Assembly: GCA_018417955.1 (NCBI GenBank)
Contig: JACTVC010000012.1
Coordinates: forward strand, 1,364,001 to 1,428,000
Direction: 5' to 3'
Source: Laccaria trichodermophora
Taxonomy: Eukaryota; Basidiomycota; Agaricomycetes; Agaricales; Hydnangiaceae
DNA length: 64,000 nucleotides
Positions within the stretch are counted from its first letter, which is position 1, and the number at the start of each line of letters is the position of its first letter. Shown piece after piece: positions 51,373-62,800 of this stretch. The notes under the pieces are model-generated. The model was not told the DNA's origin, did not search any database, and saw only the letters and a list, made by a program, of their open reading frames with translations. The translations under genes were made by a program, and so were the position numbers.

Positions 51373-52160
51373 ATGCCCGGATCCGTCAGTCACGTAGTCC
51401 CAATGGCTCCTGAAATCATTTGGTTTACCCCCTCTAATGAGTATCTCGCTGATCCAGATAGGATGCTTGGGAGCATCAATAAAACAACAGCAGCCTATGG
51501 TATGACTGCGTAAGTCGGCAATGTCATCAGTCATTTGCTCAATTAAATGTCTTTCAGTGCGTACTATGGTTTTCATACCGAGGAGCAACGAACAGGTGTA
51601 TGGGTTTTGGGTACGCCTTTTATCTAAGGTCTCTGCCCTCAATTCATGTTTTTTTCCAGCCTGGGAGACTCTTGCCCACCACCAACATTTTATGGAAGAG
51701 GAGGTTTACGCCGAAGCCATGCTACCCGTCATGGAAGCCATGGTCGGTGCAGGACACATGACACAGGCCCTTCTTCACCATAGACACGACCTAATGCGTG
51801 CCCTATCCTCTCCCGTAACCCAGTTCATATACATCACCGTTCGCCCCAGGCACGATAGAGGCTACGAGCTCGTCCCCCTAATCGAAAAAGTAAGAAAAGA
51901 GCTCAAATCAGTTCCCGGGTGTTTTGGTTCCAGTTGGGGACCATCCGTAGAGAAAGACGATGTCCAAGTCGGGGTAATTGGTTGGCGGTGTATACAAGTA
52001 GGTTAACAACAACCTGGGGATGGACTTTTCTCTGATTTTCGCTGCAATGTAGGATTGTTCCAACGCCGTTAAAGGGCAACTTTCTTCAACCTCCAAGCTC
52101 ATACGCGAATTGGGTCACGTCGAACTAAAATGGGCTACTATGAATCGACACGAGTTATGA
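51373..52160 (+). CDS. Alpha-beta barrel (ABM-like) domain protein, copy 1
   Basis: Four exons (51373-51509, 51558-51610, 51660-51997, 52053-52160) give 211 residues containing two barrel-type repeats. The first has AYGMTAAYYGFHTEEQRTGV, then LAWETLAHHQHFMEEE. The second has YITVRPRHDRGYELVPLIEK, then VGVIGWRCIQDCSNAVKGQL. The W-E-x-x-x-x-H pattern is typical of dimeric alpha-beta barrel (antibiotic biosynthesis monooxygenase/EthD-like) domains. Catalytic activity cannot be inferred. The donor after ACTGC was chosen (GTAAGT) because it keeps the barrel frame. A paralogue with the same exon layout lies 1.2 kb downstream. Confidence 0.72.
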
Positions 52161-53394
52161 GCCGGGTCGAATTCTCCTTATCTTTCGGGTTTTATCTTTG
52201 GGAATTGGGTTCAGGTTTCATCTATTGGCGTATTCTTTATTTTTTCTTCATATTGGTCACCGTGTCCGAAATCGCAATAATAGGGCCATATACATTGCTT
52301 TTGTCTGATCCAAGCTGAAAATAACTTTCGAACAGCTTCCTTACTCCAAGAACATCCGCGGCCTTCCTCGTATTGCAGAAACACCAACCCTACAGTCATA
52401 ACTCTTCTACGTTTTGAGTTGCATATACCATTGCACATGGCATCGCTTCAGATTTCTGATTGCATTGGTTTGCCATTCGCCTGGGTTTTCCGGTCGTTGT
52501 AAGCGACTGGCCGTCTATCACAAGACTACTACTCACTTATCTGTGCAAGTCGGCGGAACGCGATATTTCGATATCAACCAAAGTGGCGGCCTTCGAGAAT
52601 CAATCGACTCCATCCTGCTTCATCGCTCAGCGACACAAAATGAAAGACTTCCACGCTGTTACTTCGGAAGAATATTGTGCTTCGAGTTCACGCAGAAGCG
52701 ATATTCTCAAACTTACATCCGACAATCTTCGGTGTGTGTAATGGAGTTCAGGCTGAATACGAGCGAACAACCCTTTGATAGTGCCTTTGAGGGTCGATTG
52801 GACTTGCACTGTTTTATTTGAAGCGCCCAAGGATCGAGATGGATACTATGTCGGCCTGAAGGAAAACATTTGAAAAGACCATCGGTTGCTCCATTTCCCC
52901 AAAAACGTGCCCGTGAGCGATTGGTTGGGATATACAAGGACTTTCGTTCCGCTCCGTTTGTTTCCATGGTTCGTAATTGCCATGAGACGCAACTTCACGC
53001 GGAATCCATAGTAGGGTTGTCAAGGACGAGCCACACATTACGAATTGGTTCGGTCATGTAAGCCTCTAGAAGCCTTCGTATCTCCAGCAATCGTCAAAAG
53101 CAGCAAGATATTCACGCCACGTGACGTGAGGTCTTCCCAAGCAGTCAACCGGGTTCCCGGGTATGGGGATTGGTAATGATCTGTAACAATCGCAACCGTG
53201 TATTCACAAGTCAGAATACAAGGAATGAAAGAGGGGCTATTGACTGCTATTGATCACAATTAGGGCCACCTGATCAGGATGAGCGGGCAACTCGCGTCAG
53301 AGACAATAGCAAATCGGATGTCAGTGGGCATCTATATATTTGAGCACTCTCGCATCTCATTTCAGGAAATCACCCACCTAAATCATTCACCAAC
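52161..53394. other. Intergenic between the two barrel genes, with a probable exon relic
   Basis: Plus-strand frames at 52414-52821 show no recognisable domain. On the minus strand a coding-like terminal exon (about 53180-53065) reads GNPVDCLGRPHVTWREYLAA, then FDDCWRYEGF and a stop, with a ttacag acceptor, but no upstream exon fits. It may be the remnant of a lost gene. CCACGTGA occurs at 53117-53124, inside that block. Confidence 0.35.
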
Positions 53395-54173
53395 ATGCCT
53401 GTCGTCGAAATCGCATCTTTCGTTGCAAGCGAAGCATTACTCGCCGATCACGATCTCTTGAAGGGTGCCCTCGAGCACGTCTCCAAAGTCGATGGCTTTA
53501 TCAGGTATGCGAAATCGCACCTCTTCGCCTGCCATACTGACGTGTAATTTCTCCGATCAGCGCGTATGCCGGCGTGCAGGTTGAAGATAAGAAGACTGCG
53601 TACCTCGCTGTAGGCATGTGCTGATTGTCCCCGATATCGTCTCCTTGAATATTGATTGTCAATGGTCTTGGACAGTTTGGGAGACTTATGAAGCCCACAA
53701 GGCCTTGATGGATTCTCCTGAGTACCCAGAACTCGTAGAGAAACTCAAACCTGGCCTAGGTGGTCCACTCGTCATGAACCACGTCCCATTCAACGAAGAC
53801 GTCACCAACGCGCTCAGCGCTCCAACTACCGAGGTGATAACCTCCAAGTTAAAGGACCCCCAAACCAAGGACCCCCGGCTGGACGAATCCGCTGCCTTTT
53901 TCACCAAGGCATTGAGCGAGGCCGTAGGCGCTCACCCGCCTGTTGTGTATGGCGAAAGCAAGGAGAACCCAGGTACCTTAATTGTCCTGATTGGCTGGGA
54001 CAGTGTCGAGGTACGTCCTTCCTGTGTGTCAGTGGTTCACAGCGTGCTGATAGAGCAACTAGGCCCACCTAGCGGCTCGTGCGAAGGATCCTCGCTTCAA
54101 AGAATACGCTGCGAAAGCGGCTGACTTTACAGATGCAACTGTTGTTCACGTTAACTTTAAGAAGCGCAGCTAG
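53395..54173 (+). CDS. Alpha-beta barrel (ABM-like) domain protein, copy 2
   Basis: Four exons (53395-53504, 53561-53613, 53676-54010, 54063-54173) give 202 residues in two repeats. The first has ALLADHDLLKGALEHVSKVD, then AYAGVQVEDKKTAYLAV joined to VWETYEAHKALMDSPEYPEL. The second has AFFTKALSEAVGAHPPVVYG, then GTLIVLIGWDSVEAHLAARA and a C-terminal DATVVHVNFKK. Exon sizes (110/53/335/111) nearly match copy 1 (137/53/338/108), with identical phases. The second intron must use a GC donor (GTAG|GCATGT, 53614-53675): only then do the frame and the VVWETYEAH motif hold. Function unknown; the family includes heme-degrading and oxygenase-like folds. Confidence 0.72.
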
Positions 54174-54808
54174 GGTGCATGATTCAAGTCAGAAAGATGA
54201 CAAACATGTAACTTGTGTAATCTTATTATCATGAAAGTGTGGACAAACGCGGCAGCAGCTGGCCACTAGACTTTGGGAAGCATGTTCACACTGACGTGTC
54301 GAGTGTCCTAAGCATGACGGTAAACGGAGTATTTCCCTATAACGAAGAGGATGTTACCTACGACGCCAGCCATTACGCTTACGCGGGTAAATAATGACAT
54401 TTTCAACGCCATAAGAAAATATCGCCAAGGCATAGTTCAGTCACCCAGACGCTTGTTGAGACAAGCGGCTGTTGTGGCGAGTATTTTGTAATCGGAGAGC
54501 GACGTGCATTCATCGCGTACGCATCAAACCCCTGCAGCTTACACACATTGTCCTTACGATTCGTGGGCAATTCGAACAAGCGTCGAGAAGCAGCGCGCAG
54601 CGATTGGAGAGAATATGGTTGGAAGACGAAGATCACAATGGAGTTTCAGTTGATAAAGGAGGGACCTCATGACAGGGAGGAGATCTAACGAAACTTGCGG
54701 ATATTCCTGGTCATGAATCGTGGATGGGTATACGTAGAACGACAATCACCAGGCGTCATCTAAACGAAAATGAATTATTGGCAGGACAATGGTACACGGA
54801 TTGGATAA
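54174..54808. other. Convergent 3' flanks, no supported gene
   Basis: 635 bases between the barrel gene stop and the Dia2-like stop. Overlapping short frames at 54403-54745 on both strands have no support. Confidence 0.5.
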
Positions 54809-56510
54809 TTACCGCCTGTACTTTGCTGCTTTTTTTGTTAAATATACACAGGAAAAAGTAGGAACCTTCTCTCTAAACCACTTGATCCAATCTGCCTCCA
54901 CATGGTCACATCCATCGACAGTTAGGGACATAATCCGTGTCATTTCAGGCTGGGCTAGTCGAGATTTAACCAGACGCACAAGTGGGCTAGTTTTGACTTC
55001 TGGACAGTGGGACAGATTAAGATGGGTTAAAGAGGGGCACATGTGGGCATTTTGATCTGCTGTTGCAGTGCCAGAGTTGTCAAAAGAGGGCTCGGGCGCA
55101 AGCGCCTCTAAGAGATTGTGGGCGACGTTTGTTGTGTACGACAATTCTAGATTTTCCAATAGTGGAAGGGTGTCCAAAAATGAAATGAGATGGCTACTAT
55201 TTGCCACTGAGCAACGTCGAATAATGACATCAGTAAGATGTACGGAGCCGTGTCGTGCGAGAGACTGGAGGCCGTTGTCGAGAGGGGCACAAAGACCTTC
55301 AAGGATCAGCACTTGCAACTGTGGCATTTTGGCTTGTAGGACGCATTCCGCACCAATATCACTCAGAAGTTCGAGTCGAGTAAGATATGAAAAATTAAGG
55401 GCGACTTCTTTGTTATGTCTGGGCGACCTGAAGGAGGAGGGGAAGGAAAAGTCAAGAACCAGTGTTTCCAGAAGTGGATTTGCTTCAAGGAAACAAGTGA
55501 TAGGAGTATTCGGAAGCGCGTCAGAAACATCGCGCAGGGTTAAGGACTTGAGGTTGCGTATACACGCACTTAAGGTTTGCCATGACACCAAGACGTGGTT
55601 TAGAGTCAAGTGCTGAACTTTCATATCCTTTGCAAAGAGCAGTTCAAGTGTCGCACCTAAGTGATCAAATTCTAGTGTATCGAGGTTAGCAAGAATGTGA
55701 GTCAACGATTTCTCATAGAGAAATTTGCTGAAGTGCCAGCCTTGAGCCTTGCAAATACGCAATGCTTCCCAGTTTATTCCATCAAGGTGTTGGCCGTCCC
55801 AATGGCTTGCGATAGCCGAGCGCAAAACATGAAGCTCTCGAATCCTCCCTTTCGACCGTTCAATCCAAAGCTTTGTTTTCTCTCCTGGGCGATAACGAGC
55901 AACGACCAGAGTGTGCCACAATGCTGATGTACTCCAAACAACATCTCTCCACGACCTTGAAACATGCAGCAGGGTAATCAACGCGCTTGGGTCAGAGCTG
56001 AGTAGAAACTTGGCCATCTCTCCGAAAATTTCCACAGGCAGCATCGCAGCGTGATTCTGAGCGCTTCTGCGTTGCGCGACAACTGCTTCAAGAGCAAGAC
56101 CGACAGTTTCTTTCAACGAAGTCAGCTCAAGGCGTCTCTTTTCATCGCCCGAAGAAACTTTAATCAGAGCCATGTCCACCATCTTCATAGATGAGTCAAG
56201 CTTTTGAACTTTGAGGAAGAGACGCGCTGCTCTTGCATAGCCCTGCCACCGTTCGGGAGCAGTGTTAATTGTCTTCTTCGTGTCTTTGAGCGCGTCTTTG
56301 AGGTTTCCAAGTTTCTCGTATACAGCGGCGCGTGAGTCGTAGATGATGTACTGATTCTCGCCGCCGTTGTTGATAGCCTGGGATTGGTATTTGAGGTGAG
56401 GCGAGATGGAAATGGAGATGAAATACCTCTGTAAAGCACTGTAGAGCTGCCTCGTGCCGATTAGCCTTGAAATTGGCTACACCTTGAGAAAAGAATGGCT
56501 TCCAAGACAT
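54809..56510 (-). CDS. Dia2/Pof3-type TPR-F-box-LRR protein
   Basis: Two exons (56510-56427, 56377-54809) give 550 residues. TPR region, residues 1-110: MSWKPFFSQGVANFKANRHE, YIIYDSRAAVYEKLGNLKDA, LKDTKKTINTAPERWQGYAR, ARLFLKVQKLDSSMKMVDMA. An F-box near residue 150 reads AAMLPVEIFGEMAKFLL, then LITLLHVSRSWRDVVWSTSA. C-terminal LRRs include LDTLEFDHLGATLELLF, IRNLKSLTLRDVSDALP, LLENLELSYTT and LTHLNLSHCPEVKTSPLV. The order TPR, F-box, LRR is that of budding yeast Dia2 and fission yeast Pof3, SCF adaptors that act at replication forks and in CMG helicase removal. Orthology is inferred from architecture. An in-frame ATG at 56531 is an alternative start. Confidence 0.75.
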
Positions 56511-56665
56511 GTCGGTCGCGACCTTGGTCACTGGTGCCGTGATGGTTGAAAGAAGAGACGTGACCCGAACGCGTTTGAGAAATTTCTATTTTCGTCACGA
56601 CCTTCATATCCTCACCGTAATACTAACCGGAATACGCAAAAAAAAGTTCATTAAATAATACCACA
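56511..56665. promoter_or_regulatory. Divergent promoter, Dia2-like / Ctk2-like, 155 bases
   Basis: The short head-to-head gap has GACGTGAC (56556-56563) and a purine run before the cyclin ATG. If translation of the Dia2-like protein starts at 56531 the gap is 134 bases. Confidence 0.35.
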
Positions 56666-58127
56666 ATGGACCCAGGATACTCAAGAGCCCACTCACCCTC
56701 AAATATCCCCGCATCCTCGTCTAAATTTCATCACCCTTACTTTACTCTTGCAGAAGTGGAGTATCTCTCTGAAAAGCAGCGCGGAAAGCTCTCTGTAACT
56801 CAAGAGGATAAAGTCCGACAAAACGCTTGTGGGTTTCTGGAAGCCCTCGGAGTGAGGATTGGATTGTATGTTCATTTTACTTCCTGTCCCATATCTCAAT
56901 TGCTGAGAATGCACTCCTAGCCCCAGAAGAACCATCGGAACAGCGCAAAACCTGTATCACCGATTTCACTTGTACTTTCCAAGGAAAGACTTCAACTATG
57001 TTGTAAGCTTCGTTGTATTCCACCGTTCTGTAAACGATAATCCGCTTACCCGCGCAGGATGTGTGTCTCGCAGCGCTATACGTGTCTACGAAAATGCATG
57101 ACACACTCAAGAAACCTCGGGAACTTCTCGCAGTCTCTTATGCCATACGTTACCCCGATTTAGCAGCGAAATCAAAGCATCCGGGAGGAGAGGTGGATCT
57201 GGATAGCATGGATCCTCAGGTGAGCATTGTCTTGTCATCATGACCAACACAACGTATATCCTACATACATAGCTGGTGGAGCATGACAGACATCGACTAC
57301 TGGCAGTCGAACGTCTGATCCTCGAAACTATCTGCTTCAACTTTACAACGCGAATGCCTTTTCCATATCTCATAAAAATTGCCAGAGCAATCAATGGTTG
57401 GCGCTTACTCTTGTATTTTTCCCCCGTTAATACTGATCTGTTGGTAGCAAGCAAAAAACTCACAAAGCTTTCGTGGCGGCTAGCCATAGATTGGTTTGCC
57501 GCTCCTTACCTCTGCTTCGCCTAACGATGACCCTCCGTCTAAGTTACAGAACTCTCTTACCACTCCAATACCCCCCAAACACAATAGCGATGGGGAGCAT
57601 CTACGTAGCAGCTCTCCTTATCTCTTTTGAACGCCCACCTGAACAACCAGAACAAGGCTGTTGCCCAGCGTCTCAAATTGCAGAAATGCTAGGCACGCAT
57701 GGGAGCTGGGAACGGAAATTCCAAGTACAAGCCGAGGATCTTGAAGGTACATCCTTTTTTCTATTGTACGACGAAAGAGGACCAATTTCTGTCAGATATA
57801 GCACATACGGTTCTCGACCTCCTCATACAGTTTGTGCAAAACCCATCCGCAAACACTTCGCCGAGTACCCCATCCTCCCCATCTCCCCACCAAAATCCCC
57901 GACATCACCAGCAACAACCGCCCCCTCCACCCCCATACAAAGCTGATCAACTAATCCGCCTTAAGATCGCGATGCGCCAGACTGAACTCCCACCGCGGTC
58001 TCGCCCATCTCTGGGAAATACAGATCCCAGTTCGTCATACAATAAGGACGGCACCCATATTGGACGCAATGAGGGCACGGTTCGGTTCTTGTTCGGTCCT
58101 CCAAACCTCATGGGGAATGGCGTTTGA
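56666..58127 (+). CDS. CTK2: Cyclin of the CTD kinase type (Ctk2-like)
   Basis: Regulatory subunit of a kinase that phosphorylates Ser2 of the RNA polymerase II C-terminal domain. Starts at 56666. The first cyclin fold: YFTLAEVEYLSEKQRGKLSV, FLEALGVRIGF spliced to PRRTIGTAQNLYHRFHLYFP, then KDFNYVDVCLAALYVSTKMH and DTLKKPRELLAVSYAIRYPD. Then comes EHDRHRLLAVERLILETICF with NFTTRMPFPYLIKIARAIN, a stretch characteristic of Ctk2. The second fold has IAMGSIYVAALLISFERP. A proline-rich tail (HHQQQPPPPPPYKADQLIRL) precedes VRFLFGPPNLMGNGV and TGA at 58125-58127. Six or so introns; the middle junctions near 57.4-57.6 kb are approximate. Confidence 0.78.
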
Positions 58128-58200
58128 GCAGTGCATGTATTCCATGGGTTTGCGATCTATGTCTACACAAACGAGACAAGGTCCGTGTATGTAGAGTGGT

Positions 58201-59645
58201 TTATGTATGGTGCAGATAATATTTGACGAGAGGGAGGAATATTAATCTAGTCGGGCTCAAAGTTGGCGGGATTACCATCCCGCCGCCCAGTCCACGACGA
58301 TGCCACGCATCCACTGCGAAGAAAAATGATGAAAGAGGCAGGAATGAATGATGGAAAGGGCGTACCCATAGGCTGGGCCGCAACGAACATCACAAAATAA
58401 ACCCACAATCGACCTATCCAACCACTCACCCTTCTCCCTGTTACTCGTCTCCACAATCTCTCACCGACGAGAATGGGCCCCTGCATGGCGAAGAATACAG
58501 TCGCACTGTGATCGAACCCCCTTTTCATGGAGTACATGGCGCATTCGTGAAACAAACCTGATGCTATAAAGGCACCGAATACCATACCATACTGACCTGC
58601 GATCCATTGCCCTGGGTAACCACCAAAAACGAGGAACGTCTGCCTCAGAAGTTGATGCCAATGTTTAGCCCAAAAAGAATGCATTGAATCTGCAGACCAT
58701 GGGTTGTCCATGACAGGGGGCCAGGATAGTGGGGAACTATCGAATACAGCCACTGCGATGAGGGTTATGAGGTCATAAACCATCTCAAAACCGGCCAGCA
58801 GTGCAGACCCAGTGAGCATGTGAACGATAAAGGCTACAGCATAACGTGTCGTGGGGTGGAGGTTCGGGTAAAACATGGTCCCCCCAATGGGTGTGCCGAC
58901 ACCCGGAAAGAGCTTGACCATGGATTCCATAAAATCTAGGATAAGATAATTCTTGATGAAGGTCAGGAGAGTCGCTTGAAGGAAAGGAATCCGTTCCAGT
59001 GGACGGTTTTCTTTCGGGATGTGGACGCCAACACCAAACTTCCATCGGAGACCTCGCATACTGTGCGCGAGCTCCATGGCATCGTAAAACCAAGTGGCTA
59101 TATATGGGTGACGTGACGGCTCTTCGAGGGTATCACCATTTCTGCTGCCATTCACGGTCCCTTTGTCTTTCTTCACTCCAGGCTCAATCTCTCCAATCTT
59201 GAGCATCCCTTCCTTTGTCAAGGCAAATTCGAGGGCCTTTGCAATCGCCACAGCAGCGAATAAACCTATAATCTGGTCGCTCTATGCTGTCGCATGGTGA
59301 AGTATGATATATGCTTACATTGGCCCCAGTTATACACGTTAAGCTCTGGTCGTGTCCACGTATAGCGGTATGCTGCGGCGAGAATAGAGGATATCACGGT
59401 GGGAAGTAAAAGCAGGCGAATTAGATAGGTGTCCCGTCGTCGTGTCAGGTACGCTAGGAATACGAATGGTGCATAGCAGGCAATAGGGTATATCGCAGTG
59501 TTCCAGAATATTGGTATTCGGCGCTCGGCTTCCGGAACATAGAAGCGCAGGGCCTGGTGTGTTGCGTAACTTAGCCTGTATCAAGCGGTGAGCGCAAGTG
59601 GCGACGAGGGGCAAGGAAGACGTACTCTTGGTAGAGTGTTGGCAT
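58201..59645 (-). CDS. Wax synthase-like membrane O-acyltransferase
   Basis: Four exons (59645-59626, 59575-59319, 59265-58366, 58313-58201) give 429 residues with about eight hydrophobic helices (IPIFWNTAIYPIACYAPFVF, then YLIRLLLLPTVISSILAA). The catalytic-type segment is NPWSADSMHSFWAKHWHQLL with GLFHECAMYS, the conserved HW..H and downstream histidine of the wax-synthase/MBOAT-like family. The C terminus GERLWRRVTGRRVSGWIGRL ends, via the last splice, in QPMVDAWHRRGLGGGMVIPP. Members acylate fatty alcohols, sterols or terpenoid side chains; in mushrooms some sit in terpenoid clusters, but no cluster surrounds this one. It converges with the cyclin gene (73 bases). Confidence 0.82.
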
Positions 59646-59834
59646 CGTTGGTGGAAGGCGAAAGACGCTGACATATTTCAATTTAGGTTTTAAACTTGCT
59701 CTGACAAACCACCCCGTAGTACCGGGCAATAAAGCATTCATTATACGGGGTACTTCATGTAAAGGTCGTGACGTGAAGGGTAATAATAATACAGAACGAC
59801 AGCAGTCTCTATAATTGATAATCCAAGGTCAAAA
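59646..59834. other. Short intergenic, wax-synthase promoter
   Basis: 189 bases between the wax synthase start and the channel gene stop, with TCGTGACGTGAAG at 59764-59776. Nothing more was seen. Confidence 0.4.
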
Positions 59835-62800
59835 TCACTTGCTCCCCGGCTCATCACCAGGCGACTCCTCGCGCTTCGCCTTCTTGAACATCCACGACGT
59901 CAACCACGACTTGTTCGTCGTGGCTTTGATGGTCTCAACTTGTTCTGCCTCCACTCGATCTTGGAACTCCTGTTGTTCCTCTGCCAAAAGCTCATGGAAG
60001 ATGGCTTGCTGCGTGGAAAGATTTCCGGAGCGAGTCGGCTTTGGTGGTGCCAGCGAAATCCGCGATGCAGAACCATTCGCTGCAACGAAATCGGCTTGGG
60101 CATGTGCGTCGAGACGTTCACCAAACTCGGTGTTCGCCGATGTCAACGTACGATGAAGTCCGGGAATTTGCAAGGCTGATAGGGTTGAGCCAGATCTCCC
60201 ACGACCAGTATTGCCGTCCGACCCAATTGTTGTCGTAGGCAGATCGAGCAAGCTGGGTCGACGCCGTCCAGGTGTTGATGCGGTGCTGCTTTTGTCTGTG
60301 ACATTGCCCTTTCGATGGTAAATGGAGGATTTACGAGGCCGAAGCGTCTGTTCAACACCTTCCTCCTTTGCTTGCACGCGTTTCGCGATAACGATCGGCA
60401 AATCAATTTCTTCAGTACCGTCGATGACTGGTAGTGATGTACGGCGTTGAAGAAGACTTTGTGGCGTACGAGGACTACTTGGCATGCGTGGGGTTAGTGT
60501 CGGACGGTCTTCGGGTGTCAACGTTTTTGGACGCCAAGTGTCAGAAAGCTCAGCCGGTGACGACGTCTCTGCCAGACCAAGCCAAGTGCCCAACGCACCA
60601 GCAGAGACTTCAACTGTAATGGACTTCTTCAAATCAACGGTATCATCCAGATCCAGGATACCCGTGGGATCTCGAGGTAACCATAATGAGTTGTCGATTG
60701 TTCTTGTGTAGAATGGATTGTCATACGGTAAGTCAACATTTTCTTGATCGTCCCAAGGTATAGGTGGTGGACGGGGTATTACAGGTCCCGAGATGTCGGT
60801 AAACGTCGCGTTGTTCTGCTTGACCTTCGTGTCGTCCCTTGACTGTGATGTGGGTTTCTTCCAAGGAAATGCATTATCAGGGGAAAGATGTGTGGACTGT
60901 CCTTCGCGACATTCTACTGTGACGTGATTGTGAGAGGACGAGTCATGGGGCAGAAGTGTTTGGTTCTGGGGACGGAAAGGATTAGGTGGGCGTTGTTGAG
61001 GGAACTGGGGCCTGCGGTGCATAGTTTTGTATGAAAAGTTGACCCAGGCAGGTAATTTCCAGGTCAGAACGGAGTTATCGCGACGCGAGAATTTGATCAA
61101 TCTATTTGCTTCTTGTTCATTGGCATTTGCTGCTTCATCTGAGTCTTGATCGGCTTCATTTCGTATGTCAACGGGAGAGCGATTGCAGAGAACTGCAGCT
61201 TCCGCGATATCGTCGGCCTCAAACTGCGCACGGCACATCCGGGTCATTCTAATAGATGATAAATGGATACTGGTGTAGCATGCACGGTGGACCAACTTAC
61301 AGTAGCTTAAAAAGAACTGTGAGGACAATTAAGCATGCGGCGACTGCCACGTTGCCATCCTTCTTGAGGACCACCATATAGGCTAGAAAAACGGCCTGCA
61401 AGAGTAATCAGCAGTTAGCAGACTATTAGTTGTGTTGCGCAAAGGACACAAACTTGAGACAAAACCAAGCCTGATTTAGGTGAGTAAATGATAAAATTAT
61501 TATAAAATATAGACCCATACCGTCCAGGGAGTAACGGACAATCCGGATGAGCAACAATTGGCCGTTGCCTTCATAGTTCTTTGCATACACATGTATGAGC
61601 TGTAGACACGGTGAGGGGTGGAAAGAACACATGCTACATACATGACATACCTGGTTTTTGACAACCCCTGAAAAGTTAATGGCGTGTCAGAAGCTGAAGC
61701 CATTGACTTGACAACACGCACCAGATTGAACGAAAAAATACAGAGTTCCAAAGGGTAATACAAAGGGATTCAGAACAGAAAAAAGCAGCAAAACATGGAT
61801 AACAAGAAGGTGATTGGGAAGCCAATCTAGGTCATGATCGATGATCAGTGACTTGGCTACAATGACAAGGGGCTCCTACAATAAAAGTTGAATGTGCGAG
61901 GCCGAATGCCAACGGCACGTTTCCGGCTGTTGAACCCTTGAGTCAGATTTTTTCATGTTACTGAAAAAAAAACGCCTACGGGGTAACTTGACGAGATGTC
62001 GAGGGGTATAGAATCAGGGGTAACTAAATAAGGTTGAGGACTTAGGATTGAAAAAGGGCTAGATACAGATGACTTCTCACTCCAACTGCGGAAACAGGTA
62101 AGCGTTAGTTCTGGATTTTGTCAAGAATCATAATACGCTCACATAAAGCCAACTCGAATCCGCCGTGCATAGCGGTCGTAAAGAGGACTGCAAGGCAAAG
62201 AAATCAGGATAGAAACTTTGTATAATGACATTACTCACGCCATCCAACATAGAATGGACCGGCCGTTGGGAAGCTATCAGCGACAACGTGAAGGAGATTT
62301 GGTTGGTTTATAGATCTAAACGATTGCAAGAATGACTGAAGAACCGCCGTTCCAACACAAAAGAACACAAGGACATTAACGATGAGAAATTTGTAGTAAC
62401 GGGTCATCATTTGGTCGTGAAGAGCGGAAAGTGTCGTTATCGTGTGTGCTTTCTTGGCGATAAGGAGAAGAATGAGGGGAATAAGTAGTGCGAGCAAAGC
62501 GACCAGAAGAGTGGGTATGAAAGACTGAATGACTTCCTCCTCCCATTGATGTCGATCCAGATAATGTTTCTGCGAGAAGCAAACGGTTAGTCGAGGGCGC
62601 ATGCTGCGTATCAAAATCACATACCAAGCCAGGCCAAAATATACTGATGTTTTGTATAGATACCAAACCGACCAGAAGAGAAACGGGAAATAGCCAAAAG
62701 AGTGTAAAAGCCCTGTTGGTGTCGCGATGAGATTATGTTGATAATAAAATGGTATACTCACCAAACTCCTATATTTACCACCCAATCCTTGAGAAACTAA

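Noticed and set aside
52414..52821. 135-codon plus-strand frame between the barrel genes
   Set aside because: No recognisable domain, competing frames of equal length overlap it, and it shows no barrel-like repeat.
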